Below are positions 53,802-63,359 of a stretch of 64,000 bases of DNA, in pieces. Numbering within the stretch: the first letter of the stretch is position 1; the number at the start of each line of letters is the position of its first letter. The position numbers were made by a program, and so were the translations under genes. The DNA lies in the NCBI RefSeq assembly GCF_014284155.1, contig NZ_JACOFZ010000001.1, forward strand, positions 1,258,545 to 1,322,544, given 5' to 3'. The notes beneath the pieces are model-generated. The model was not told the DNA's origin and did no database searches. It saw only the letters and a program-made list of their open reading frames with translations. The stretch is from Affinundibacterium nitidum. GTDB taxonomy: Bacteria > Pseudomonadota > Gammaproteobacteria > Burkholderiales > Burkholderiaceae_D.

Positions 53802-54911
53802 CTACTTCCGCAACAAGACTCGAATCGAATTACCAATCGGTTTCATTTCATGTACTTGCCACGCCATTGCTTGATTGACGTCGGATAATGTAGGCAGTTC
53901 AAACATGGTCTTACCCGCGCCAAGAAATTTCGGTGCGAGATATAACAATAACTCATCAACCACGCCTGCGGCCATCAATGCACCACTGAGACTGGCTCCT
54001 GCTTCGACGTGGAGCTCGTTGACCTGCTGTCGCCCCAACTCAAGCACCAATGCATTGAGATCGACACCGCTTCCATCGGCACCCGGCAATTCCAGCAGTT
54101 GAACTCCTTTCTCCCGCAGCCGCCCCATTTTAGATTCCGGCAATAATGTCGCTTGTGTATGAACTAGCGTGGTCTCCCCTGATTGCAAGAGTTGCGCATT
54201 TTCGGGCGTACGGAGCATGGAATCAGCAATGACTTTACGTGGCTGCCTGCTGATTTCTTGACCAGGAAGTCGCACCGTCATTTGAGGGTCGTCAACAAGT
54301 ACGGTGCCAATGCCAGTCAAAATAGCATCGGCTCTCGAACGCCAACGATGGCCATCAACACGCGCTTCGCTGTCGGTAATCCATTGGCTATGGCCGTTAG
54401 GCAATGCAGTAAAACCATCCAAACTTGCCGCCATTTTGAGACGGACCCAGGGCTTACCCGTCTCCATGCGTCGCAAGAAACCGATATTCATTTCTCGCGC
54501 TTCCGCCGCCATCAAACCATGCGCAACCTCGATACCAGCATCACGTAACATCGCAAAGCCACGCCCGGCCACTTGAGGATTTGCATCTTCAATTGCTGCT
54601 ACCACACGTGCAACCCTTGCTTCGATCAAAGCATTCGCGCATGGAGGAGTTCGACCGTAATGACTACAGGGCTCCAAGGTGACATAAGCAGTCGCGCCAC
54701 TCACATCGTGTCCTTTGTTTACCGCATCCCGCAACGCCATTACTTCTGCATGTGCCTGCCCTACTTTTTGTGTATGACCTTGACCGATGATTTCGCCGCC
54801 TTTGAGCAATACGCAGCCGACCTTTGGATTCGGTGAAGTTTCCATGGTGGCCCTGCGTGCCTCTTGCAAGGCCAAAGCCATCATCTCTTGGTCGATTGTC
54901 GAAAAAGTCAT
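53802..54911 (-). CDS. ribD: Bifunctional riboflavin synthesis deaminase/reductase
   Basis: A 369-residue enzyme for steps two and three of riboflavin synthesis. The N-terminal cytidine-deaminase-like domain (residues 1-150) has HAEVMALRDA and PCSHYGRTPPCANALIEA, the zinc site. The C-terminal reductase domain (about 150-365) has RLKMAASLDGF, DAILTGIGTVLVDDPQMTVR and LHVEAGASLSGALMA. It is normal in length. There are no other rib genes here. It is 17 bases after apbC on the same strand, a pairing without an obvious functional link. Confidence 0.97.
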   Translation of the reverse strand: MTFSTIDQEMMALALQEARRATMETSPNPKVGCVLLKGGEIIGQGHTQKVGQAHAEVMALRDAVNKGHDVSGATAYVTLEPCSHYGRTPPCANALIEARVARVVAAIEDANPQVAGRGFAMLRDAGIEVAHGLMAAEAREMNIGFLRRMETGKPWVRLKMAASLDGFTALPNGHSQWITDSEARVDGHRWRSRADAILTGIGTVLVDDPQMTVRLPGQEISRQPRKVIADSMLRTPENAQLLQSGETTLVHTQATLLPESKMGRLREKGVQLLELPGADGSGVDLNALVLELGRQQVNELHVEAGASLSGALMAAGVVDELLLYLAPKFLGAGKTMFELPTLSDVNQAMAWQVHEMKPIGNSIRVLLRK

Positions 54912-54928
54912 GCTCTTAGCGAACTCAA

Positions 54929-56041
54929 TTAGTTGTTTTGCACTGTAATCGTTGGGAATTTACTGCTCATATCTTTGGCTTTTTCCGCAACCCTAATCGC
55001 GATCTTGCGCGCAATTGCTTTGTAGGCTTGCGCAATAGCACCGTCAGGATCAGCTACCACCGTTGGTTTACCAGAATCTGCTTGTTCACGAATCGCCATT
55101 GTTAAAGGCAAACCACCCAAGAAATCAACCTTATATTCTTGGCACATTTTCTCGCCACCACCTGCACCAAAGATGGCCTCAGCATGGCCACAGTTCGAGC
55201 AAATATGTGTACTCATATTTTCAATAATACCCAAAATAGGGATGCCCACTTTTTCAAACATCTTCAAGCCTTTACGGGCGTCTAGCAGTGCAATGTCCTG
55301 CGGCGTCGTGACAATCACAGCCCCAGTCACAGGCACTTTTTGCGACAAAGTCAGTTGAATGTCGCCGGTACCAGGTGGCATATCGACGATCAAGTAATCG
55401 AGATCACGCCAGTTAGTCAGCTCCAACAATTGTTGCAAGGCTTGAGTCACCATAGGGCCACGCCACACCATTGGAGAATCCGGATCAATCATGAACCCAA
55501 TCGACGAAACCTGCACACCATAATTCTCGAGCGGCTCCATGGTTTTACCATCAGCCGACTCCGGTCTAGCATCAATACCCATCATCATCGGTTGTGAAGG
55601 GCCATAAATATCGGCATCTAACAAGCCCACGCTCGCCCCCTCAGCAGCCAATGCCAAGGCCAAATTTACCGACGTCGTCGACTTACCAACACCGCCCTTC
55701 CCGGATGCTACAGCGATGATGTTTTTGACGTTAGGCATCAATTTGATGCCTCGCTGGACAGTGTGCGCTACGATCTTGCTTGATACATGAGCCTCAACGC
55801 TGTCGACTCCACTGATGCCAGCCAATGCCTTGGCGATCTGGTCTTGGATTAAAGTGAATTGGCTTTTGGCTGGGTAGCCCAATTCCACATCGAGACTCAA
55901 TTTACCAGAGGCAAATTGTATATTTTTGATTGCTTTCGAAGCAATGAAGTCTTTTCCAGTATTGGTATCGATCACCGACCCAAGCAACAATTTTGCTTGT
56001 TCAAGGATTGCTACATTTTGTTCTGTACTTGCTGCTGACAT
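54929..56041 (-). CDS. apbC: Iron-sulfur cluster carrier protein ApbC/Mrp
   Basis: A 370-residue P-loop ATPase of the Mrp/NBP35 family that binds and transfers [4Fe-4S] clusters. It has an N-terminal MIP18-like (DUF59) domain (about 8-90), the deviant Walker A VASGKGGVGKSTTSVNLA near residue 113, Walker B YLIVDMPPGTGD, and the cluster site THICSNCGHAE with CxxC. I chose the ATG at 56041. GGAG lies 6-8 bases before it, and the alternative ATG at 56053 lies on that ribosome site. Confidence 0.96.
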   Translation of the reverse strand: MSAASTEQNVAILEQAKLLLGSVIDTNTGKDFIASKAIKNIQFASGKLSLDVELGYPAKSQFTLIQDQIAKALAGISGVDSVEAHVSSKIVAHTVQRGIKLMPNVKNIIAVASGKGGVGKSTTSVNLALALAAEGASVGLLDADIYGPSQPMMMGIDARPESADGKTMEPLENYGVQVSSIGFMIDPDSPMVWRGPMVTQALQQLLELTNWRDLDYLIVDMPPGTGDIQLTLSQKVPVTGAVIVTTPQDIALLDARKGLKMFEKVGIPILGIIENMSTHICSNCGHAEAIFGAGGGEKMCQEYKVDFLGGLPLTMAIREQADSGKPTVVADPDGAIAQAYKAIARKIAIRVAEKAKDMSSKFPTITVQNN

Positions 56042-56318
56042 GCGTTTCTCCATTCAATTACCGCAAGTCTAACGTAAAACGCAGATCAAACCGATCAAAG
56101 CCATAAACCCACTACGGGATTCCATGAATATTACATAAGAAAAACAATTGCATAGAAAATAATTATCTAGAATGTTAGAATAGTTTCAATTGCCAACATG
56201 GTTTATAAAAAAAGTATCATTTGTAATTAAACGTGCAAGAGTTTAGCTTTCCAATTTGCAACACCACTTTTTTGATCAGAGCAAACTCTAACCAGCTTGT
56301 CCCCACATTCCATCCAAT

Positions 56319-57620
56319 ATGAAAAAACTCACCACTTTATTCTTTTGCGCCTTCACACTCTGCCTCACCGCATGCGGTGGGAATACCGATCAAACCAAAC
56401 CAAGCGCTGCCTATGCCATGCCACCCGCTGCACCAGCTGCTAGTACGCAGAGTTTTGCAGGGCCTCGCTCAAACTACGCAATTCGAAATACAGCGGCAGG
56501 CTTCGTAGTGACTGAGATTGCTACGAGTAAAGTAACAAGTATCCCAAGCAATATTACTAACTTAAATTTTTCCGATGCAACCATCAATCTTCAAATTGCA
56601 AAGAAAGCCAGCGCGATATCTGCCAACGACTTGCAAAAACTGGAAGAGCTTTACGTGGCCTTTTTTAATCGCGTGCCGGATGCAAATGGTTTGAGCTATT
56701 GGATAGATCAATTGGCGGCTGGAGCCACGATCAATCAGATTGCCGATAATTTTTACCGGGCCGCGCTTCTGTTTCCAACAGAGACTGGCTACAACGCCAA
56801 TATGAGCACCGCGGACTTCATCAAAATTATTTACAAAAACGTATTGGGACGCACCAGCGTCGACCAAGCAGGACTTGATTATTGGACTAGCAGTTTAAAT
56901 AGCGGCAAGGAAAGTAGAAGTAGTTTGGTCGCGACAATTCTCTACTCTGCACATACGTTCAAGGGCGACTCAACGTATGGCTACGTCGCAGATTTGCTCG
57001 ACAATAAAATCGCTATCGCAAATTATTTCGCCGTTCAACAAGGCATGGGCTACCTCAATGATGCGGACTCAATCACCATAGGAATGAAAATTGCGGCCGC
57101 AGTCACTAACTATGAATTCATCAATGCAAAAAAATTAATTTTGGTCGGCAATGATGCTAGCGCAGACATTTTCTCTACTCCTTTGATTTTGACGCCCGAT
57201 GTCGCTCAACTACTTAGAAATGCCCAAGCTTGTCCTGACGGGATGAGCAGTGACCCCAACTCAAGCACTTGCGTCAAGGGTGCGGCACTTGGCGCGAGCA
57301 CCTTTGGGAATACTGTTTGTAATTTATCCGTAACAGACGAAGGCACAATTTCGCTCGTTATCGGTGCAAATGCTTATAAGTTGAAAAAGCCGTACAACGT
57401 CAACTATCTCAAATCGACACCGATCGCGAGCACACCAGCAGCCTTCATTTTGAATTTTATGGCAACAGATTACGGCTCCACGACCGGACAATCGATAACA
57501 ATTAACATGAAATCACCTGGAATGAAGGCATATAGCCAGACGCCGTCGCTCACAGCAGAGGTCAAATTCATTAGTGACTTCTCAAAAAACGCTAGTTGTA
57601 CGTTCCCACTCCCGAACTAA
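56319..57620 (+). CDS. DUF4214 lipoprotein
   Basis: A 433-residue protein with a lipoprotein signal (MKKLTTLFFCAFTLCLTACGG; lipobox LTAC, then Gly, so probably sorted to the outer membrane). Two DUF4214-type repeats follow at about residues 108-215 (LYVAFFNRVPDANGLSYWIDQLAAG and IYKNVLGRTSVDQAGLDYWTSSLNSG). The last third has four cysteines that may form disulphides. DUF4214 repeats occur in surface and sugar-binding proteins; function unknown. It is monocistronic, with a clear terminator and a 277-base upstream region. Confidence 0.88.
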   Translation: MKKLTTLFFCAFTLCLTACGGNTDQTKPSAAYAMPPAAPAASTQSFAGPRSNYAIRNTAAGFVVTEIATSKVTSIPSNITNLNFSDATINLQIAKKASAISANDLQKLEELYVAFFNRVPDANGLSYWIDQLAAGATINQIADNFYRAALLFPTETGYNANMSTADFIKIIYKNVLGRTSVDQAGLDYWTSSLNSGKESRSSLVATILYSAHTFKGDSTYGYVADLLDNKIAIANYFAVQQGMGYLNDADSITIGMKIAAAVTNYEFINAKKLILVGNDASADIFSTPLILTPDVAQLLRNAQACPDGMSSDPNSSTCVKGAALGASTFGNTVCNLSVTDEGTISLVIGANAYKLKKPYNVNYLKSTPIASTPAAFILNFMATDYGSTTGQSITINMKSPGMKAYSQTPSLTAEVKFISDFSKNASCTFPLPN

Positions 57621-57640
57621 AACTTCGGCTTCGCAAATAG

Positions 57641-57676
57641 AAACCCACATCGCTAAACTACTGCGATGTGGGTTTT
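57641..57676 (+). terminator. Terminator after the DUF4214 gene
   Basis: A perfect 13-bp stem AAACCCACATCGC/GCGATGTGGGTTT with a 9-base loop and a further T. It lies 20 bases after the stop codon and insulates metG from the lipoprotein gene. Confidence 0.92.
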
Positions 57677-57726
57677 CACTGTTAAAATACTAGCTTTCGT
57701 CCATTTCATAGAAGAAATTCAAGATT

Positions 57727-59781
57727 ATGACTCGCAAGCTGTTTGTCACCACTGCCCTTCCTTACGCGAACGCCCCTTTCCATCTTGGCCATATCATGGA
57801 GTACATCCAGGCCGATATCTGGGTTCGTCATCAGCGAATGTCGGGCCACGAAGTTAACTTCGTCTGTGCTGACGATGCGCATGGCGCACCGATTATGATC
57901 GCTGCCGAAAAAGCAGGCTTAACACCGCAAGAATTCGTCGGTCAAATCGCTGCAGGTCGTAAGCAATACCTGGATGGTTTTCATATCCAATTTGATAATT
58001 GGCACTCGACTGATGGTGCTGAAAATCACGAACTATCGCAAGACATTTACCGCAAGCTCAAAGCGGCAGGCTTCATCACCAGCAAAACCATCGAGCAGTT
58101 TTATGACCCTGTTAAGAACATGTTCTTGCCAGATCGCTACATCAAAGGCGAATGCCCGAAGTGCGGCGCTAAAGATCAGTATGGCGATTCTTGCGAAGTG
58201 TGTTCCGCTGTGTATGCGCCAACCGAACTCAAGAACCCTTACTCGGTCTTGACTGGCGCAACGCCAATTATGAAATCGTCTGAGCACTTTTTCTTCAAGT
58301 TATCTGATGAAAAATGCGTCGAATTCTTGCGTGGCTGGGCTTTGCAAGATAATCGCTTGCAATCCGAAGTCGCAAATAAGTGCAAAGAATGGTTGGAAGG
58401 CGAAGGCGGCTTAGGTGACTGGGATATCAGTCGTGATGCACCTTACTTCGGTATCGAAATTCCTGATCAACCAGGCAAATATTTCTATGTTTGGCTCGAT
58501 GCCCCTGTTGGCTATCTCGCTTCATTGAAAAACTACTTCAACAAAACGGGCAAAGATTTTGATGCCTTTATGGCCGATCCGAAGACGGAACAAATTCACT
58601 TCATCGGGAAAGACATTACGTACTTCCATACGCTATTCTGGCCAGCGATGTTGAAATTTTCTGGTTATAAAACGCCAGACAATGTTTATGCACACGGGTT
58701 CGTGACTGTTTCCGGTGAAAAAATGTCGAAATCCCGCGGCACAGGTATTTCACCTTTGCGCTATCTCGACATCGGTATGAATCCAGAATGGTTGCGCTAC
58801 TACTTTGCGGCCAAACTCAATGCCAAGGTTGAAGATCTGGACATGAACCCAGACGACTTCGTGGCGCGTGTGAATTCCGATTTGATCGGTAAGTACATCA
58901 ATATCGCGAGCCGTGCGGCTGGCTTTATCACGAAACGTTTTGATGGCAAGGTCAACACCACATGGGCAACAGCCGATGATGCGTTCTTGCAAAATCTGCG
59001 TGCCGTCACGACCGAAATCCAAGCACTGTACGAAGCACGTGAATTTGGTAAAGCCTTACGCGCCGTAATGGAACAAGCGGACGTCATCAATGCTTACGTT
59101 GATGCAAACAAACCTTGGGAACTGGCGAAGCAAGAAGGCAACGAAGCCAAGTTACAAGAAGTGTGCAGCCGTTTGCTGGAAGCCTTCCGTATCTTGACGA
59201 TTTTCTTAAAGCCAGTCTTGCCGCATTTGGCGAGCCAAGTTGAAGCGCAATTGAATATCGGCGCCTTGCAATGGGCTGACGTCTATGCACCGTTGCCTAA
59301 CCAGCATCAGATCAATCCTTACGTGCACTTGATGCAACGTGTTGACCCTCTGATTTTTGATCAATTGTTTGATGCGCCAGCTGCGGCCGAATCAACGGCA
59401 GCTGCAGCCACAGCAACGCCGAGCATCGAGCCATTGGCAGACGAAATCAAGATCGACGATTTCGCTAAAGTCGATCTGCGTATCGCCAAAATCGTCAATT
59501 GCGAACACGTAGAAGGTTCAGACAAATTGCTGCGCTTAACTTTAGATGTAGGCGAAGGTAAAACGCGCAATGTGTTCTCAGGCATCAAATCAGCTTATCA
59601 GCCAGAACAATTGATTGGTAAATTCACGGTCATGGTGGCTAACCTCGCACCACGTAAAATGAAATTTGGTATATCTGAAGGTATGGTATTAGCAGCATCT
59701 GCCGCCGATGAAAAAACCAATCCTGGCCTCTACATTTTGGAAGCCTGGCCTGGCGCAGAACCTGGCATGCGCGTGCGTTAA
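57727..59781 (+). CDS. metG: Methionyl-tRNA synthetase
   Basis: A class I synthetase charging tRNA-Met. The 684-residue form has the catalytic domain with [19 protein letters not shown] (HIGH type), the zinc site [44 protein letters not shown] (KMSKS), then the anticodon-binding helices (about 390-545). After an Ala/Thr linker comes an EMAP-II-like tRNA-binding domain (about 580-684; [33 protein letters not shown]) that dimerises it. Its terminator follows. Confidence 0.98.
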   Translation: MTRKLFVTTALPYANAPFHLGHIMEYIQADIWVRHQRMSGHEVNFVCADDAHGAPIMIAAEKAGLTPQEFVGQIAAGRKQYLDGFHIQFDNWHSTDGAENHELSQDIYRKLKAAGFITSKTIEQFYDPVKNMFLPDRYIKGECPKCGAKDQYGDSCEVCSAVYAPTELKNPYSVLTGATPIMKSSEHFFFKLSDEKCVEFLRGWALQDNRLQSEVANKCKEWLEGEGGLGDWDISRDAPYFGIEIPDQPGKYFYVWLDAPVGYLASLKNYFNKTGKDFDAFMADPKTEQIHFIGKDITYFHTLFWPAMLKFSGYKTPDNVYAHGFVTVSGEKMSKSRGTGISPLRYLDIGMNPEWLRYYFAAKLNAKVEDLDMNPDDFVARVNSDLIGKYINIASRAAGFITKRFDGKVNTTWATADDAFLQNLRAVTTEIQALYEAREFGKALRAVMEQADVINAYVDANKPWELAKQEGNEAKLQEVCSRLLEAFRILTIFLKPVLPHLASQVEAQLNIGALQWADVYAPLPNQHQINPYVHLMQRVDPLIFDQLFDAPAAAESTAAAATATPSIEPLADEIKIDDFAKVDLRIAKIVNCEHVEGSDKLLRLTLDVGEGKTRNVFSGIKSAYQPEQLIGKFTVMVANLAPRKMKFGISEGMVLAASAADEKTNPGLYILEAWPGAEPGMRVR

Positions 59782-59817
59782 TTCACGTTCAGATCAAACC
59801 AAGCTGATCTCCCGAAG

Positions 59818-59849
59818 ATGCGCATCCTCAACTGGTGCGCATTTTTTTT
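59818..59849 (+). terminator. Terminator after metG
   Basis: A 7-bp stem ATGCGCA/TGCGCAT with an 11-base loop and then eight T. It lies 37 bases after the metG stop. Confidence 0.9.
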
Positions 59850-59892
59850 GAGCAATTCCAAATAAGACAAAATCGCTGTTAGAGAAAATAAA

Positions 59893-61689
59893 ATGACATA
59901 CACCGTCCCAGAAAGATTAAGCCAACTTCGACAAGCCATGCAGCGCCACGGCATTGACGCTTGTTTGATTCCATCTGCAGACCCACATTTGTCTGAATAC
60001 CTCCCCCCGCGTTGGCAAGCGCGCGAAGTATTTTCTGGCTTCACTGGGTCGGTCGCAACACTCGTTGTTACTGCTGAGTTCGCGGGTCTATGGGTTGACA
60101 GTCGTTATTGGGAACAAGCTGAGATCGAACTCGCTGGCAGTGGTATACAAATGATGAAGATCTTATCTTCTGCGACACCAGCGCATATCGAATGGTTAGC
60201 GGCGAACCTGAAAGCCAATCAAGTTCTAAGCGTGGATGGCAATGTGTTGAGTTTGGCCAGTGCGCGCATGCTACAAAATGCACTTTACCCTAAACTCGTG
60301 AAGATACAAACTGAGACCGATCTCTTACAAGAAGTGTGGTTAGATCGCCCTTCATTACCAACTGAAATGGTGTATGAACATCCGGCGCCATATGCCGTCG
60401 TCAGCCGCCGTGAGAAACTGCAACAAGTGCGTGCTGCAATGGTCGAGAAGTCTGCGCAATGGCATTTCATCTCGACGGTCGATGACATTGCTTGGTTGCT
60501 CAATTTACGTGGTTCGGACGTCAATTACAATCCGGTCTTCGTCTCACACTTACTTCTGAGTGCGAGCACCGCCGTTTTGTTTGTGCCGCTCGATAAAGTA
60601 CCTGCCGGAGTCGCGCAAGCCTTGGCAGCTGACGGTGTAGAGCTTCAACCCTATGTTGATGCAGCAAATGCACTCAGTACGCTAGGCGCTGGGGATGCGG
60701 TTTTGATCGATCCACGCCGCATTACTTTTGGTTTCCGAGAATCGATAGCGAAACACTGCAAGGTGATCGAAGCAATTAACCCTTCCGTTTTCCTAAAGTC
60801 GCGAAAAACACCGCAAGAGGCACAGTTTGTGCGCGAGGCAATGGAGCAAGATGGTGCTGCGCTGTGCGAATTTTTCGCATGGTTTGAAGACGCGATGCAA
60901 GACAAAACACAAGCTATCAGCGAACTCACCATCGACGAAAAAATCTGCGCAGCACGCGCGGCGCAAGCGCATTTTGTGTGTCCAAGTTTCGGCACTATCG
61001 CTGGCTTTAATGGGAATGGCGCCATGCCACACTACCGAGCGACAGAGAAGTCCTACGCGCAAATCGAGGGCGATGGATTATTGCTGATTGACTCTGGTGG
61101 CCAATACTATAACGGTACCACCGATATCACACGCGTGGTCGGCGTCGGTAAAGTGTCTGATGATCAGAAACACGATTTCACTTTAGTCCTCAAGGGCATG
61201 ATTGCGTTGTCACGCATGAAATTCCCCTATGGGACTTTGTCGACGACGCTAGATGTTATTGCCCGCGCGCCGATCTGGGCCGAAGGCATCAATTTTGGCC
61301 ATGGTACAGGACACGGTGTCGGTTATTTCTTAAACGTTCACGAAGGTCCACAAAGCATCTCGGGCGCTGTACCAGAAGTGCATATGAAGATGGAAGTTGG
61401 GATGATTACTTCCAACGAGCCAGGAATTTATCGCCCTGGAAAATGGGGAATTCGAATTGAGAATCTTTTGCTTTGCGTACCGGCAGAAAGCACTGAATTT
61501 GGCGATTACTTACAGTTTGAAACCTTGACACTGTGCCCGATTGACACGCGCTGCATCGATCTTAGCATCATGCGCGAAGACGAAATCGCTTGGCTGAACC
61601 AATACCACCTGCACGTTTTGCACCGTTTGTCACCACGCGTCAGCGGTAATGCCTTAGCTTGGTTAAAAAGCCGCACTCAAGCAATTTAA
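59893..61689 (+). CDS. Xaa-Pro aminopeptidase (aminopeptidase P, long form)
   Basis: An M24B metallopeptidase removing N-terminal residues before proline. The 598-residue protein is the long, three-domain form related to the eukaryotic cytosolic enzyme. It has two creatinase-N-like domains (about 10-300; LRQAMQRHGIDACLIPSADPHLSEYLP, FVSHLLLSASTAVLF) and a catalytic domain (about 310-540). Metal-site motifs are DSGGQYYNGTTDITR, GHGTGHGVGYFLNVHEGP, and MITSNEPGIYR. The C-terminal APP_C region (from about 540) ends with WLNQYH. There is no signal peptide, so it is cytosolic. The short distance from the metG terminator implies its own promoter. Confidence 0.95.
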   Translation: MTYTVPERLSQLRQAMQRHGIDACLIPSADPHLSEYLPPRWQAREVFSGFTGSVATLVVTAEFAGLWVDSRYWEQAEIELAGSGIQMMKILSSATPAHIEWLAANLKANQVLSVDGNVLSLASARMLQNALYPKLVKIQTETDLLQEVWLDRPSLPTEMVYEHPAPYAVVSRREKLQQVRAAMVEKSAQWHFISTVDDIAWLLNLRGSDVNYNPVFVSHLLLSASTAVLFVPLDKVPAGVAQALAADGVELQPYVDAANALSTLGAGDAVLIDPRRITFGFRESIAKHCKVIEAINPSVFLKSRKTPQEAQFVREAMEQDGAALCEFFAWFEDAMQDKTQAISELTIDEKICAARAAQAHFVCPSFGTIAGFNGNGAMPHYRATEKSYAQIEGDGLLLIDSGGQYYNGTTDITRVVGVGKVSDDQKHDFTLVLKGMIALSRMKFPYGTLSTTLDVIARAPIWAEGINFGHGTGHGVGYFLNVHEGPQSISGAVPEVHMKMEVGMITSNEPGIYRPGKWGIRIENLLLCVPAESTEFGDYLQFETLTLCPIDTRCIDLSIMREDEIAWLNQYHLHVLHRLSPRVSGNALAWLKSRTQAI

Positions 61690-61705
61690 TCGTAGCGCTA
61701 TAAAC

Positions 61706-61744
61706 AAATACAAAGAAGTCGCACCAAACGACTCCTTTGTATTT
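61706..61744. terminator. Bidirectional terminator between the peptidase and kinase genes
   Basis: AAATACAAAG, A, AGTCG pairs with CGACT, C, CTTTGTATTT across a 7-base loop, with one mismatch in the middle. It lies between the two convergent stops and can serve both. Confidence 0.88.
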
Positions 61745-61776
61745 CATAGCGGCCATCGAGCAAACTATGCTGAAAT

Positions 61777-63084
61777 TTATTTCGGCAATCTAATTACAAA
61801 GCGAGCTCCACCCAATTTTGCATCGTTCACTTCAATAGAACCACTGTGCATTTGTACGATTTGGCGGACAATCGATAAACCCAAACCAAATCCACCGCTA
61901 TTGCGATCACGGCTCCGATCAAGACGATAAAAGGCTTCAAAGATGTTTTCGCGCTCAGCTTGAGGAATACCGACGCCATCGTCTTCGACCGCAATCCAAC
62001 GGCAATCTTTGTCTTCGCCGATCTCCATGCCAATGTGCTGATTAGCATATTTCATCGCGTTCTTCAGTAAATTCTGCACCGCGCGCATCAATAAACGTTG
62101 ATCTGCCAGCAGACGCAGATGAACTGGTTCCACCGTAAGATTAAGTTGAAGTTCGGCGCGCATCGGTGGTAAACCGTCGATACATGTTTGTGCGAATTCT
62201 TGGGCACTCAATTCCTGCAACTGTAGCTCGTGTTGTTGCTCCATCTTCGCCAAATTCAGCAATTCAGAAACGAGGGTATTGAGTTCCGCGAGATCGCCAC
62301 GCATGGCATCGATGCGTTGTTTTTTTTTATCGTCGACACCGGCATCCTGTAAAATTTCCAGTGCAAATTCGAGGCGTGCAATCGGTGTTCTGAGCTCATG
62401 AGAAACTGCGTGCAACAACTGTTTTTGGGCCGTCAACAGTTGTGCGATGCGCTCCGCCATCTGGTTGATCTGCACGGATAATGGGTACACACTCGAACTT
62501 GTGGGAGTATCGGCGCGAACCGCTAACTCACCACTACCAAATTTTTCGGTCACTTTGGCCAAGGCTTGCACTTCTCGCCAATGGGAGCGCGACCAAAAAG
62601 CCACTGGCACCAACAAGACAAGGGCGACTAGCACGTAACGCAACATTTCGATGCGTAGAAACTGCCACATATCAATCGGCAAATCTTGGGCATACAGCAC
62701 ATCGTTTTCACTATCGACATAACGATAGCCTGTGAGATCTACACGCCGATAAAATGCGCGCCCAGGGACATCAATCACAACCGTACCATCCATCAATTTC
62801 GCACGTTGATCTTCGTCTAACTGCGTCAATGCTGTGCGCAAAGGAATCAAATCAAACTTCACCTGTGAGACTTCGCGCACTTTGTTTAGGCGTTGCAACC
62901 ACTCATCGCCTGGGGCTTTGTCGATATATTGTTCCAATAAAAAAATCTGCGGCGCGGCCTGTCTAGCAGCATTTTCTTTGACGGGCTCACCAAACAGTAA
63001 AGTAATCGCGCCATAGACCAAAGTGCCTGCGAGGGCAATAGACAAGAATACAGGGCCGATAAAACGCAGAAAGATACGGTTCAT
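61777..63084 (-). CDS. Sensor histidine kinase (RstB-like), no adjacent regulator
   Basis: A protein of about 435 residues. In order: TM1 (8-32), a periplasmic sensor domain (about 40-145, RLNKVREVSQVKFDLIPL), TM2 (145-164), HAMP (165-215), DHp with AVSHELRTPIARLEFALEIL (His229), and an ATPase domain with NLLKNAMKYA (N box), VEDDGVGIP (G1) and GFGLGLSIV (G2). It resembles the RstB type. The ATG at 63084 has GGAG 8 bases upstream and beats the TTG at 63099. No response regulator gene flanks it: the downstream neighbour is convergent and the upstream one is divergent. Confidence 0.93.
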   Translation of the reverse strand: MNRIFLRFIGPVFLSIALAGTLVYGAITLLFGEPVKENAARQAAPQIFLLEQYIDKAPGDEWLQRLNKVREVSQVKFDLIPLRTALTQLDEDQRAKLMDGTVVIDVPGRAFYRRVDLTGYRYVDSENDVLYAQDLPIDMWQFLRIEMLRYVLVALVLLVPVAFWSRSHWREVQALAKVTEKFGSGELAVRADTPTSSSVYPLSVQINQMAERIAQLLTAQKQLLHAVSHELRTPIARLEFALEILQDAGVDDKKKQRIDAMRGDLAELNTLVSELLNLAKMEQQHELQLQELSAQEFAQTCIDGLPPMRAELQLNLTVEPVHLRLLADQRLLMRAVQNLLKNAMKYANQHIGMEIGEDKDCRWIAVEDDGVGIPQAERENIFEAFYRLDRSRDRNSGGFGLGLSIVRQIVQMHSGSIEVNDAKLGGARFVIRLPK

Positions 63085-63359
63085 ACCGATCTCCCCCAAG
63101 ACTCAACTAGTGTTTGTCCTACAATTGTCATCCAATATCTCCCATCGACATTCTATAAGAAGAAGGTGATTTGCAAAAATATTTTCACAACGTTATTTCG
63201 AACGAGAACCGCTACAATTTAATGACAAATTGCATTAAGTTCAGAGGAGATTCTTTCCACTTACTTGAATATGATGTGCCTCAGATTATGGCGATACGCA
63301 AATTCATTCGGGCAACCACATGCCGACTCGATTTGCGCGACTCGACGAAAGAGGCACAA

